This document shows positions 34,501 through 45,630 of a stretch of 64,000 nt of DNA, one piece after another. Both the position numbers and the translations under genes were made by a program. Where the stretch lies: NCBI GenBank assembly GCA_001724265.1, contig MEDY01000049.1, forward strand, positions 1-64,000. Reading direction: 5' to 3'. The stretch comes from Rhizaria sp. SCN 62-66 (lineage: Eukaryota; Rhizaria, unplaced). Position 1 is the stretch's first letter. Each line of letters begins with the position of its first letter. The notes under the pieces were generated by a model. It saw only the letters and a program-made list of their open reading frames with translations. It was not told the origin of the DNA and did no database searches.

Positions 34501-37500
34501 TGACCGCACCACAGGCCGCAACGGCCGCGGCGGCGGCGTCATCGCGGCCGCCAGCGGGGCCGGGCTCAGCGCCGGCGCGGGCGCGCTCCTCACCGCGCCG
34601 TCGGGCACTGCGGCCGCGATGGCGCTGGCGGGCTCGCACGGCAACAGCGGCGCCAACAGCCACACGCACACGGTGCCCGCCGTGGTCGAGCGCCTGTACC
34701 CGAAGCAAGACCCGTCGGGCGGCGCGACGGCGGCGGCCGCGGCGGCGGCTGCTGCGGCCGTCAATGGCAATAACGGCGTCAAGCGCACGCTCACTGCGCC
34801 GGCGCTCTCCTCGACCCGGACTACTAACTATAACACGACCACTGCGGAGTCCGCTGCGAATGCACATGCCGCAACAGGCGCTGCTGTCGGCGCCGGCGCT
34901 GGCGGCGCTGCCGCGATTGCCAAGCTCGCGCTGATTGCTCTGGCAGAGGCGGACGCTGCGGGCGCACCCGAGTCTCCCGTGCCCAGCACTAGCAACACCG
35001 CCGGTGCGAGCGCGAGCGATAACGCGCACCACGCCGCGCACGACGCGACCGCGGGCATCCCGCCGGTGCTGCTGGCGCTGGCGCTGGCGCCGCGGCCCCC
35101 CGGCGCGACCGAGGCGCAGCCCCGCGACCCTGCGCGCCCGCGCGTGCCGGGCCCGTCGTTCGCGCTGGCGCCGGAGCGCCGCACCACGCTCGGCGTGCCG
35201 CTGGGCGCCGACGGCACCATTGTTGGCGGCGGTGGCGGCGCCGTCGGCGGACTCAGCGGCAGCAGCAACGGGCTCGCCAGCTCCTTCTCCGGCGCGGGCG
35301 CCGGCGGCGGCGCGCACGACGGCGGCCGTGCGGCCGCGCTCACCGCGTCCGCGGGCTCGGGCACGCTCGCTCTGTCGGCCTTCGGCCCGCTGCTGCCGGG
35401 CGGCGCGGCGTCCTCCGTCGCGGGCACGGGCTACAGCAACCGACTGATCCCGTCCCTCGCCCCCGCGACGTTCGGCACGGCGGCGCGGTTTGGGCCCTCG
35501 ACCTTCGGCGGCGCACACAGCGCGGGCTCGGGCCCCACGCCAGGCAACGGCAGCTTCGCGGTGCCCTCCGCGCTGATCAAGCGCGGGACGAACCCGCCCA
35601 GCGACGGCGCCGGACTCGTGGCCTACCGCGGCAAGCAACGCGACCCCGAGACGATCGGCCGCCTGTTGCGCACGCCGTCGCCCGAGAAGCCGCAGCGCGC
35701 GCTGCCGCGGGTCGCGCGGACCAAGCTGGGCGACGGCGACAGCGATGATGACGACGACGGCGACGACGATGACGACGGCGCAAGCGATCCCCGGCTGTTG
35801 TCCGCGTTTGCGCTCGCGGACAACGCTGCAAACAACATCGCTCAGCAACTCAAGCAGCAGCAGTCAAAGCAGCATCAGCAACAACAGTCACACCAGCAGC
35901 AGAAGCAAAAGCACGCGCAGGTGCCTGTGCCGCCGCCGTCGCCGCCGCCACACTCTGCGGTCCCGGCTGCGCTCGTCTCCGGCAGCAACGCCGACGGACT
36001 CGCGGCGCGCGCTTTGACGTCCGGTGTTCTGTCCTCCGCAGCCGCCGCGTCGCTGCTTGCACCGGGCGCCGAGTCGCTGCGTGGCTCTCTCGCGGCCGCT
36101 GCGTTCGCCGAAGTGACGGATACGAACAACACCTCCAGCGATGGCAGTAGCGCGACTCCGCGTGTCGCGCCTGCACTGCTGTCGCCGCTCGAGCTTGCCT
36201 CTGCGCGCGCCGACGCCGCCGCAGCCAACAAGGCGCACGCTGAGGCCGTGTTGGCCCGGTCCACGCGCGTCGCCGCGGCCAAGCTCGCGAAGCTGCGGTG
36301 CAAGGTCATCGACGCGGACCGCGAGCAGCGGCAGCGGCGCCAGCTCCTCCGCGCGCAGGCGCTGTGGCTGACGGTCGCGGCCGCCGCGCAGGCTGCCGCG
36401 GGCTGCGAGCAGCACATTGCGAAGCTCGGACTGCGCATGCCGCTCAACATCAGCCGGCACCTGGCCGCGGCGCGCATTCAGCGGCGCTGGCGCGACCACC
36501 AGGACCGCGTGGCGGAGCGCAAGCAGCGCGAGGCCGCGTCGCTAATTCAGCGCGTGTTCCGCGCGCGCCTGGCCGGCATGAAGCAGCGCCGCATGCGCAT
36601 CGCCGCGGACACGCTGTGTCGGTTCCTGCTCGACGTCAAGGACAACATCCACGACGACACGCGCTCGCTCATCCTCGACCCACTCGCCGCGCCCTCCGCC
36701 GTGGGGGCGGGGGCGGCCGGGGCCAACGCGCGCGGCAGCCCGTCGGGATCACCGCTGCCGGACACGCGCGCGCTGCTGTTCGCAAACCAGCTGCCCGCGC
36801 CCACCGCCGGGTCACCGCAGCAGCCGCAGCAGGCGCGCAGAGGCAAGTCGTCGCAGCTCGTGTCGATCGTCGGCGTCGTCCGCGACTTCAAGGCCAAGAT
36901 CCTGACCTGCCAGCGCGCCGTGCGCCGCTTCCTGGTCCGCCGCGCGGCACAGCGCGAGATCCTGCTGCACTACTGGGCGCAGCTGTCGCACGGCGCGCTC
37001 ACCGCCGGCGCCACGCTTGCCATCGCCGCCGCAGCCGTGGGCGCAGACGACGAGGCCGCCGCGGAGGCCCTTGCGTCCGCGGGGCTGCTGCAGTCGCTCC
37101 CGGCCACGCCGCCGCTCGCCGCGATCATGATGCTCTCTGCGCCCGCGGGGCTCGCGAACGCCAACGCGGCGTTCGCGGCGTACCAGGCCTCTGTGAGCGC
37201 TGGGAGCACCGCAAACAACAGCGCCGCCGCATCGAACAACGTGACGCCGCTGGTGCCCAGCCGCTCGATCAGCGCGGCGGGCGGCAGCGCTGTGGGCGCG
37301 AGCGTGCAGTCGCCCGGCAAGACGAGCCGGCTTGGCAACCGCTCTCTCGCCTCGCCGACCCCCGCCACGCTCATGGCTCCCTCGGCGGCGGCGAGCCTGC
37401 AGCAAGGCGGCAGCGACGACGGCGACGACGCGGTGACCGAGCTGGACACAGCCTACGCGACCGCGTTGGCGACATATAACAGCGGCAGCAGAGGCTGCAG

Positions 37501-40500
37501 TCTCGCGCTCCCCGCCGTGACGCTCGTGCAGGTGCAGCGACTGTGGGCCCGGGCCGCCGCGCGCGCCGCCAAGCTGCCGCTGCAGCACGGCAGCGCCGCC
37601 GCGAGCACCGGGCCCAGCGTCGCGCACTCGCCCAGCGTCGGGCTCGCGTCGAGCACGAACGCCAGGGCCACGGCAGCCGGTGGCAGTCCTGGCCGCGTGC
37701 GCGGTGGGGGCGTTCACAGCCCCCACTTTGTCTTCAACGGCAATACCAACGCGCTTGTCGTGCCGTCTGCCACTAACTCAGCTTTCGGCTCCCGATCCGT
37801 TTCCCCTGCCGCTAGCTCGAGTACGCCCCCGGTGATTGACTTCAACTCGCCGCCCGCGTCCGTCTCCGCGACCGGCTTCTCTGGTCACAATACGAACCCG
37901 GGCAGCGTGAAGGCCTCTTTCCCCACCCCGTCAGAGCTCACAATCACCGCGCCCGCTGCCGCCGCCGCTGCCTCTGCCTCCGCGTCCGCTGCCGCCAGCA
38001 ACATCGGCTTTGCAGCGGCCTCCGCAGCGCGCGCCCGCATGCAGGCCGCGGCCTCGCCCGCCGACGGCGGTTCGCGCAACGCCGCGCCTGTTGCGCGCCG
38101 CGCTGTTGTCACCGACAGCGTGCGCGCGCCAACGCTGACCGCGGGTGACTTCTTCATGCTCCGCTGGCAGCAGGCCTCGAACACGGCCGCCGCCACCACC
38201 GCAACCGCGTCTGCGGCGGCGCTGGCGCTGTCTGCCGGGCTGGAGCTCGCCCCCGTCGCGGCGTCCGCGCTGTCCGCCGCCGCCGCCTCCGCGGTCGCTG
38301 CGGGCGCGTCCTCTGCCTCCGCAGCCGCAGCCGTGCCGGCGATGAACGTCAAGACGGCGCACGCGCTCGTCGCCGCCGCGGCCACGCACTACTGCGGCGT
38401 CGCGCCGCCGGCCCCGCAGCAGCCCACCGCTAGCGCTAGCACCGGCGGGCTCGCGTCGCTCGGGGTCAACAGCAACGGCGCGCTCGTACCGGCCGCGGCC
38501 CCGGCCTCGGCCGCCTCGCTTGCCGCCGCCTCGGCCGCTGCGACGGCCGCGCTGGGGCTGCTGCGTCTCGAGGCGCGCGCGCTCACGGCCGCGGACCGCC
38601 ACGTGTTCGTGTCGTCGCTCATCCGGCGCCGCGTCAGTGCGCACTACGCGGCGATGAAGGCGCACGCCGTGCAGCGCGAGGAACACGCTCGCTCGGTCCG
38701 CGCCAACGTCTTCGGCATGCAAGCCACCACCTCGGCGGCGGCTGCAGGCGGCGGCGACGCGGGCGCAGTGTCCGGCGGCATGGGGGCGTTGGGCGCCGCG
38801 TTGTTTGGACCCGCTGCCGCCGCAGCGTCTGCTGAAGCTGTCGAGAAGGCCTTCTTGGCCAAGTACCCGACTCCGGTGTACTCACTGCTGCCGAGTCCGT
38901 TCGAGATGTTCTTGTTCTTGCTCGCAGTTGCGCGGCTGTGGCTGCTCACTGCCCCTGCCGCCACGTCCCCTGCCACTGCGGCCGCGGCGGCGTCAGCTGC
39001 AGCTGTCACGACCGCTGTTGCTACAGCGCCGACCGCCGCTGCCGCCGCCGCAGCCACCGCGGCTGCGGCTGCCGCAGCGCCGGCGAACGCAGTCTCCTTG
39101 GCCTCAGCCGCGGCCGCCTTCGCGGCCGCTCTGACTGCGGCAGCCACCTCGGCTACGTCCGCGCCCGGCTCGCCTGCAGTCCCCGCGGGCCCGCCCGTGC
39201 TACACGAGCACACGGGCACCGCCGGCAGCTCCGCCGTTGCGTCCGCGGTTGCCGCTGCGGCCGCGGCGCCGAGCACCGGCGCCACGGGCTCCGCCGCGCA
39301 GCTCATGCTGCGGCGCCTGCGCGAGCGCCTCTCGGGCGTCGGCAGCGCTGCCAGCGTTGGCGCCAGCTCGGCCATGCTGGGCGGGGGCGCGTCCGGCGGC
39401 GGCGGCGGCGGCGGTGCGCACCACGCGCGTACGTCGTCTCTGGCGTTGGCGCCGACGCCCGCCAGCCACATGCGCACTATGTCCTCCGACGTGCGTCTCT
39501 CGCACGCCGCCAGTGCGCTGGGCATCACGGGCCCGCTCTCGGTGCCGACTCTCGCTGCCGCGGCCGCCGCCGAGGCCGGGCTCACCGTCACGGATGCGGC
39601 GCTGCTCGCCATCCGCGGCGTCGCGGCGGGCGACCTCCTCGCCGCCGGCGCGGCCACGGGCGTCGTCGCCGTCACCGCGGCGCGCACGACGCCAGCCGCC
39701 GCGGGCGCGACGTGGGGCGCGATGCGCCGCTGTGTGCGTGCCGTGCGCCACCTGGCGCCCGCGCTGGTCATGACGCTGATGCAGCGGCAGCAGCAGGCTG
39801 CGGCGACGCTGAGCCACCTCAACCACGTCGCTGCGGTTCACGCGCGCCGCCGCGGCGCGCTCAACGTGAGCACGAGCAACGCCACGCCCGCGCTCAGGAC
39901 GCGCTCCCCGTCGGCCGCCTCCGGAGCCCCCAATGTGGGTTGGGGCGCCGTGTCACCGCTCATCGCGCACAGCAGCATTACCCCGACTCTGAGCGCGATG
40001 CCGTCGGTGCTGCAGCACCAGCGCTCACTGGCGCTGAACCCCGCACGCCGCGGCACGCTGCCCAGCAACTCGCTGTCGCCGTCGCCGCTGCCTGGCGCGT
40101 CGCCCCCCGGCGTTTCGCGCGCCCCTTCTGTGGCGGGCAACACCGCCGGCGCGAACGCGAACGCGGGGCGCACGAGCCACCGCCGGTCGGGCTCTGCGTT
40201 CACGACGCCCAGCGCGGTGAGCCAGTACCTCCTCACGGTCACCGGGGCCGCGGGCTCACACGGAGGCACCGCGATGGTGGCCGCGGCGACGGGCAACAGT
40301 GCTGCTGTTTTAGCCCCCAACAATAACGCTGGTGGGAATAACCCTGCAACTGCGACTTTGCATGTGCACGTGTCACGCCCGACGTCACCGCATGGTCACA
40401 ACCCGAATGCAGCGAATGCGAGCGGCCGGACGTCACCCAAGACGGGCACGCACGCTCTGAGAGCGTCGGGTGGCAGCTTCAGTGCGAGCGGGCTGCGCGG

Positions 40501-41332
40501 GGCTCCCAGTAGCAGTGGTGGTAGCGGGATGTTGAACAGCAGTCGGACTCGTCGCAGCAGTGTTGAGACGCCTGATGTCGACGTGGAAGTCTCTGCAGCA
40601 GTGAGCGCGAGCACTGTGGGGAGCACTCCCGCGTCTGTGCTACACTCGTTGCGCGGGCAAGACTCTCAAATGGGCAGTGGCAAGCGTAGTAGTGGCTCAA
40701 TTGCCGCCTCTGCGAACAGTAGAGGCTCCGGCTCCAACGCTCAGCTGACGAAACTCGTCCAGGACATTAACACAAACAGCAAAGCGAACAACTTGAACGC
40801 GACTGCAAACTCGCTGGTGTCGCTCTTCTCCCCCGTTGCTAACGCGAGCACAAGCAACAACAGTAGTTTGACTGCAAGTGGCAATGCGGGCGCCAGTCAC
40901 GCGGGAGCCACCGGTGGATCCAGCTCCAGCTCCGGGTCAGGCTATGCGTTGCCGATGGATATTCAAATGCATCTGCGCCCCATGTTTGCATCGCCCACTA
41001 CTGATCCTACTCATGCTCACTCCAATGTGAGCCACAACATCGCTTTCAGCGGGCACAGCAGCAGTGAACTTGACGGTATCTCCACTGCTTTGTTGATGTC
41101 AACCCCCTTGATCGCGGCTCATAGCACCGCTGCTGCGGGCGGCCGCAAGGGTGTGGCGAACAGTAATGTTAATGTGAACGCTGGAGCTGTGGGCACCACT
41201 CCTCAGTTTGCGAGCGGCCGGTTGTATCTCTCTCCGGCTGAACGCAACGCTTTGCCGGTGCCGTTGTCAAAGCTGCAGAAGAACTTGGCTGAGATCATGC
41301 AAGGAGCAGGTAGTGCGGGTGGCAACGCGTAA
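28577..41332 (+). CDS. Giant low-complexity IQ-motif protein (about 4,251 aa) with two in-frame TAG codons
   Basis: One reading frame runs from ATG 28577 to TAA 41330-41332, interrupted only by TAG at 29156-29158 (codon 194) and 32720-32722 (codon 1382). After each TAG the frame stays open with the same composition, for 1,187 and 2,869 further codons. Most of it is Ala, Ser, Gly and Asn low complexity. Ordered islands include three IQ-type calmodulin-binding motifs: ARIQRRWRDHQDRV, ASLIQRVFRARLAGMKQRR (both about 36470-36600) and LTCQRAVRRFLVRR (about 36900-36945). Others are a predicted helix-rich segment around 38580-38720 and a hydrophobic stretch YSLLPSPFEMFLFLLAVARL near 38878-38940. Acidic tracts lie at 31850-31915. 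I do not recognise a family. If TAG were a stop, this would be three unrelated in-phase ORFs, which is much less likely. Confidence 0.75.
29156..29158 (+). other. In-frame TAG, codon 194 of the IQ-motif giant
   Basis: The preceding codons read Ser-Ser-Glu-Lys-Ala and the following ones Pro-Thr-Phe-Thr-Arg. The frame continues with no stop for 1,187 codons to the next TAG. The nearest plausible GT upstream (29109) would give a 50-base intron that breaks frame, so splicing does not easily remove this TAG. Confidence 0.75.
32720..32722 (+). other. In-frame TAG, codon 1382 of the IQ-motif giant
   Basis: The TAG follows Asp-Asp-Gly-Ser and is followed by Pro-Val-Ser-Ala-Thr-Val. The frame then stays open for 2,869 codons to a TAA. 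A 30-base GT-AG segment (32693-32722) could in principle be spliced in frame, but it is GC-rich, exon-like and far shorter than any other intron here. Confidence 0.7.
34078..34160 (+). repeat. Poly-Ala/poly-Ser tract in the IQ-motif giant
   Basis: Mixed GCN codons followed by TCG/TCC runs encode about 13 Ala, a short Ser block and more Ala. Similar tracts recur at about 31320-31400 and 38980-39130. Confidence 0.8.
36438..36963 (+). other. Cluster of three IQ calmodulin-binding motifs
   Basis: Three IQxxxRxxxxR-like helices are spaced over about 175 residues in a basic, helical island of the giant protein. The first two are adjacent (AARIQRRW and ASLIQRVF). The third has Cys-Gln in place of Ile-Gln. 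The context is unusually free of homopolymers. Binding to calmodulin or a related EF-hand light chain is inferred from the family. Confidence 0.7.
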
Positions 41333-42153
41333 TCCTGCTTTTGTTGTTGTTATTAAATATTAACCTATGAATGTAATACTAATAGGCCTATTTTGCGATG
41401 TGAACGAATATTTGACTGCCAGAATTTAGTCTTGATTATCAATACAGCTGTTTTATTTTGACTTTGTTCAGTTCAGTCCATCCATTTTTCGTTATGTCCA
41501 AGCCAGAGTTGTATTAAATTTGGTTTTGAGCAAAGTGCAATGCGAGGCAACATTGACAAGAAATACAATAATCAAATCAAAAAATATACAAGATATAACA
41601 TTTGCAACTCTTTTTGGGGTGAAAAGTTGAGCTAGATGTACTAGTACCAACATACGTACGTGTTACGTGTATTAATATTAATACCAATAAGCTTATTTTT
41701 AATAGTAGTAATCAGCAAGAAACACACACTTGACCATGCGGTCATCTGCTTTTTGTGTTCTTTTCACGCTGGCTGTTTATATGTTTTGTGCATATCTTGA
41801 GTGATTTCAAGCAATGTCTGTGACATGCATGCACCCGATCACCAGGCTTCCTGAGCCGAACACGCTGCTAATAATACAGTGTTTTTCTCTGTTTCTTGGA
41901 CAGCTTCGCAAAATCAAGGAAGACAATTAGGTAAGATAATCTCGATGACATCTCCATATATCCAACTATAAACCAGCATAATTGATATAGTTCACCTTTT
42001 TGATTCTCATATTCAAACTTAACTTTGTGTATCAAATTTGGGGTCTTGTAAACATCACACTGAATCTTCCGCTGCTAACTTGCACAACATCTCGTACCCT
42101 GTTGTGAAGGACTCAAAGGCAGGGAACTAAGGCAAAAGCAGACGACCCACGGG
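41333..42153. other. AT-rich spacer
   Basis: This 821-base AT-rich segment lies between two plus-strand genes. It contains short palindromic AT stretches, for example around 41668-41690, but no ORF or RNA gene that I can support. It should hold the 3' end of the IQ gene and the kinase promoter. Confidence 0.6.
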
Positions 42154-44931
42154 ATGTCAAGTAATAATGCTGTTGAATTGTGCGTATCTGATCAGGGTAC
42201 TGCTGCGCGTGAAAGCATGAGTGGTAGCGACTTTCACGAGACCCTGAGCATACCCAACCTGCCGTTTTCGGACTTCCGCATTGTCGATCTGGCTGACCGC
42301 GGTGGCTATTCAGCCGTCTATCGCGCTGTCTACACACCCAGCGGCGGCAAACCAGCCACTGTGGCGCTCAAGGTGCTAAACGCACATGCTGATATCATAC
42401 ACAGCAATAAGGCTGTCATGGGTGAGTTGCAGATTCAATACGGACTGCGATCAACCCATGTTGTGCGTTGTCACGGTGTCACTGTGACAAAAACAATGAC
42501 TGGCGCATTCACCAATGGAAAAACCACTCCAAATGTTGATGGTAGTGGTGAAGACAAGTTCGTGATCGTGATGGAGTACCTCTAGGGTGGCTCGCTCAGT
42601 CGGCTTCTGGCACACCCCAAATACCGCACATTATCTAGCGAGGCACGCGTTTGGCTGGCAAAGCAAGTCACGAGCGCGGTTCGCACATTATCTGCTCAAA
42701 ACATTGTGCACGGAGACATTAAACCCTTGAACTTCCTCTGGGGTGTCGACGCCGATGACACGCGGCCGCTTGTCAAGATTTCCGATTTTGGCAACTCGAA
42801 GCTTCACGCGACGATGATGAGCATGTCAATTGCGCTTTCTACGAGTACGCCAGACTCTCACAATGTGCAATAGCCTTGAATATCAGCATTACGGTTGCGT
42901 TGATCTTGGTTTTATTTCACACTTGCAAGTTGTATCCATATGTTCTTTCTTCATTTGCACCCGATCTTAGACTCAGTCAACGGTACGGTGTCCTGTATGG
43001 CTCCGGAGTTGCTCACTGGCCGTTATCAACATAACTCAAAAACAGATATCTATGCTTTAGCAATGACGCTGTTTGAAATTGCATTTGGCGTCACGCCTTT
43101 TCTGCGCATGTCGAACAGTTCCATCATGGCATTGGTCACCAGTGGCAGCCGGCCCACGCTCGACATCACAGATTACAATGGCGACGCGCAGCCTGAGTTG
43201 CTGCCTGGCACAGCACCCTCGCCAGAAATCACCGCGCTAATTCGCGACTGCTGGGATGGTGAGCGTGACCGGCGGCCGTCGATCGACACGATCGTTGATC
43301 GGCTCGAAGCCATGCCAAGCGATGAAGTCGCTGAAGTCGCTGCTCGCAACTTCATGCTGCACGTCCTCGGACGCGAGCCGTCCGCACAGCTGCAACAGCA
43401 GCAGCCGCGCGTACCTCCGCATGTGCCCCCGCGGCCGGCTATGAAGCCAGCGCCAAAGCCCAATCCGATTGCGGCTCCATCAGATTCATCTCACGGCTCA
43501 CAAACTTCCGAGGAGTGTTCGACTGCTTTGCGGAATACCCAGGACGCGGGTTTCGCATCACAAGTTGTGTCAGCCCCTTCTTTGGCTGCAAATAATTTGG
43601 TATTGCCTTCGCCTGCGCTATCTCTTGTAGCATCGACGGAGAGTCCGTCCTCCGCATCATCATGTCTGTCAGCTTCTCGGGCCGAGTCCAGTAGTTCGGG
43701 AGACTCCGCTGCTTCTACAACAGCTCTGCGTGATCACTTGTTGCAACAACAACTTGATCTTGTGCTTATCCCGTTGAGGGCACCTGCACCTTCCGACCAG
43801 GCAGAGGAGCTGTATGCTACAGGGTTGGAGCTGGTTCGGAAAAGCCCTCAGGGCTACGAGTTGTTAAGGGGTATCGATACACTTGCCCAGGCAGCCAACA
43901 TGGGCCATCAGGACGCCATACGCTAGACAGTACTGTTTTGTTCGCGGCCGCAACATGGAAAGTACAATATCCCACTTGCAATGAGGTGGATGAAAGGGCT
44001 GGCTAATAATAGTATAAGTGGCTGCTACGAGTACGGACTCTGGTTAATGGCGCGGCAACTCAATCTTGATGAGGCCGAGGTCAACCTGCGCCGTGCTAGT
44101 AATGCTGGACACCCACGGGCTGATGGTGCGCTTGCAGCTCTTGATGCGCTCCGGATTGAAACAGATGCAGTGACAGATCTGAGTGATAGCCAACACAAAG
44201 AGCTCGTAACGCGTCTTCGCTCGGGCGTCCAGAGCGGTGATCCGGCAGCCGCGTACATGCTGGGTCGTGCAATGTACAACGGTTATTTGGGTCTCTCGAA
44301 GGACCAAGATACTGGCCATGCGTTGATGATGCGTGCAGGTCGGGCCACCGAAGGCGAGTACTTCTACGGCCCCGCAGCGGCTTATTACAGCCAGAACGGG
44401 AAATCTTTGCCGCACACAATAGCGGCGGCCGAGGCTGGGGTCGTGGAGGAACAACTGTGGCTTGGCAAGCACCTCACCGAGACCGGGAGTGATGTCGAAG
44501 GGTTGGGGTGGCTGCACGTCGCTGCTGACGCGGGCAACGTGCATGCGTTGATTCGACTTGCTGAGATCAGCTACAACGGACGCTGTGGCCAGCCAGTAAG
44601 CAAGGAGAACTCGTACCACTACGCAGTGCGTGCTAACGCAACAGGTCAGCCGGAGGGTGTAGCTGAGCTCGCAATGCACTACATCCTGGGAGTGGGTGTG
44701 GATGCGAATCAGGAGCTCGGCGTTCGATTGCTGCAAGATACTTCAACACGCACGGAAAATAACGAGGCAATATATTTGTTGGCTATATGCTACATCAACG
44801 GCTGGGGAGTTCAGCGTGACATCGAGACCGCGAAAACGTGGTTGAGGCGGACTCGTGAGTATCCCAAGGCACAACGCATGCTGTTCAGGATTGAGTGGTC
44901 TTCAAGTGACTTCACTACCAAGGTCTTCTGA
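42154..44931 (+). CDS. Protein kinase (TKL-like) fused to Sel1 repeats, with one or two in-frame TAG codons
   Basis: There are two exons: 42154-42844 and 42971-44931. The 126-base GT-AG intron joins AAC in frame just before VNGTVSCMAPELL (stop TGA; about 883 aa). Kinase motifs are a glycine loop RGGYSAVY with its first Gly replaced by Asp, VALK lysine, helix C Glu in VMGELQI, hinge VIVMEYL, then TAG (codon 144), then GGSLSRLL. HGDIKPLN (a non-RD catalytic loop), ISDFG, APE, and DCWDGERDRRPS follow. A Gln/Pro/Ser linker (43380-43770) leads to Sel1-like repeats such as YATGLELVRKSPQGYELLRG, AQAANMGHQDAIR and GWLHVAADAGNVHALIRLA. Kinase-Sel1 fusions occur in several protists and fungi. A second TAG (43924, codon 549) interrupts a Sel1 repeat. 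All main catalytic residues (Lys, Glu, Asp, Asn, DFG) are present, so it should be active if TAG is read through. Confidence 0.8.
42583..42585 (+). other. In-frame TAG between kinase hinge and GGSL motif
   Basis: The sequence reads VIVMEYL, TAG, GGSLSRLL. In kinases this position, one before Gly-Gly-Ser-Leu, is variable and commonly polar (Glu, Gln, Pro, Ser, Asn). Conserved kinase sequence continues on both sides without a gap or shift, so the TAG occupies exactly one residue position. Confidence 0.85.
42845..42970 (+). other. Intron in the kinase-Sel1 gene
   Basis: The intron begins GTACGC and ends CTTAG. It is AT-rich and contains an in-frame TAG and other stops. Its removal joins the activation segment in frame (phase 1). 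Confidence 0.8.
43924..43926 (+). other. Second in-frame TAG of the kinase-Sel1 gene
   Basis: It follows AQAANMGHQDAIR, a good Sel1 repeat end. The same frame resumes cleanly at LAMRWMKGLAN. The 18 codons between them look less Sel1-like than the +1 frame (ARQYCFVRGRNMES), so a local indel or pair of shifts is an alternative. This is the weakest of the TAG cases. Confidence 0.45.
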
Positions 44932-45630
44932 GATACATACGAAGCAAGATATATTCGCTAAAGAGTAGTATATGGGGTATGATTGACGCGCAGTTGATGA
45001 TTATATTGACGCACATGTTGACCTTAGGGCGTTAGGAGCAGGTTCAATGACTTTGCAAAACCCTTGGGTGTAGAAAAGACAACAAGTACTGAACAGTCTG
45101 AACAGTAACTGCAATGATAGTGACTGAAAGGTGAGGCTACACAGAAAATTCAAATGGCGATATCGACGCCGTACTCACTAATGCGTTTACAACACGAGGC
45201 ATGCAACAAATGTTTGCCTCTTCCACTGTTAAAAAAAGAAGAGGAAATGAATATCAAGACGAAAAGTAAGAAGATTAGGAAAGGGGGTGAACGTTTTAAC
45301 ACAAACGAACATTAAGTTACGTTGAACACCAGGCAAGTGATGCTTGGTAAAAACAAAGAGTGGATAAGAATGGTAGTCAATACATGTAGATCAATACACT
45401 TTATTTTATGAGTTCTGCATCGACCGAAATGAACATCATCATTGATGTTTGACTGATCCACTGAGTGTTGCACTCACACCATCATCGCCACATACTATCA
45501 ACCCAACAACCACATGGACATATCTACAACAGAAATATAAAGTCGTGAGTCATCGTAGCTGACCCGAATATTGACTGACCGTGGCTGGCAGGCAGTAGTC
45601 GCAGTCGTAGTACGAATAGGGTAATTACCC
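44932..45630. other. Spacer between convergent genes
   Basis: This AT-rich region lies between the 3' ends of the kinase-Sel1 gene (plus) and the small membrane protein gene (minus). I see no ORF, repeat or RNA gene. It presumably holds both 3' untranslated regions. Confidence 0.6.

Noticed and set aside
41660-41700. AT-rich palindromic stretch resembling a cruciform
   Set aside because: Such short palindromes are expected in AT-rich spacer, and nothing else marks it as functional.
42154-44931. Kinase-Sel1 locus as a pseudogene
   Set aside because: The only stops are TAG, the intron is intact, and catalytic motifs are preserved. A decaying gene should also show TAA, TGA and clear shifts. 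The 43924 region leaves some doubt.
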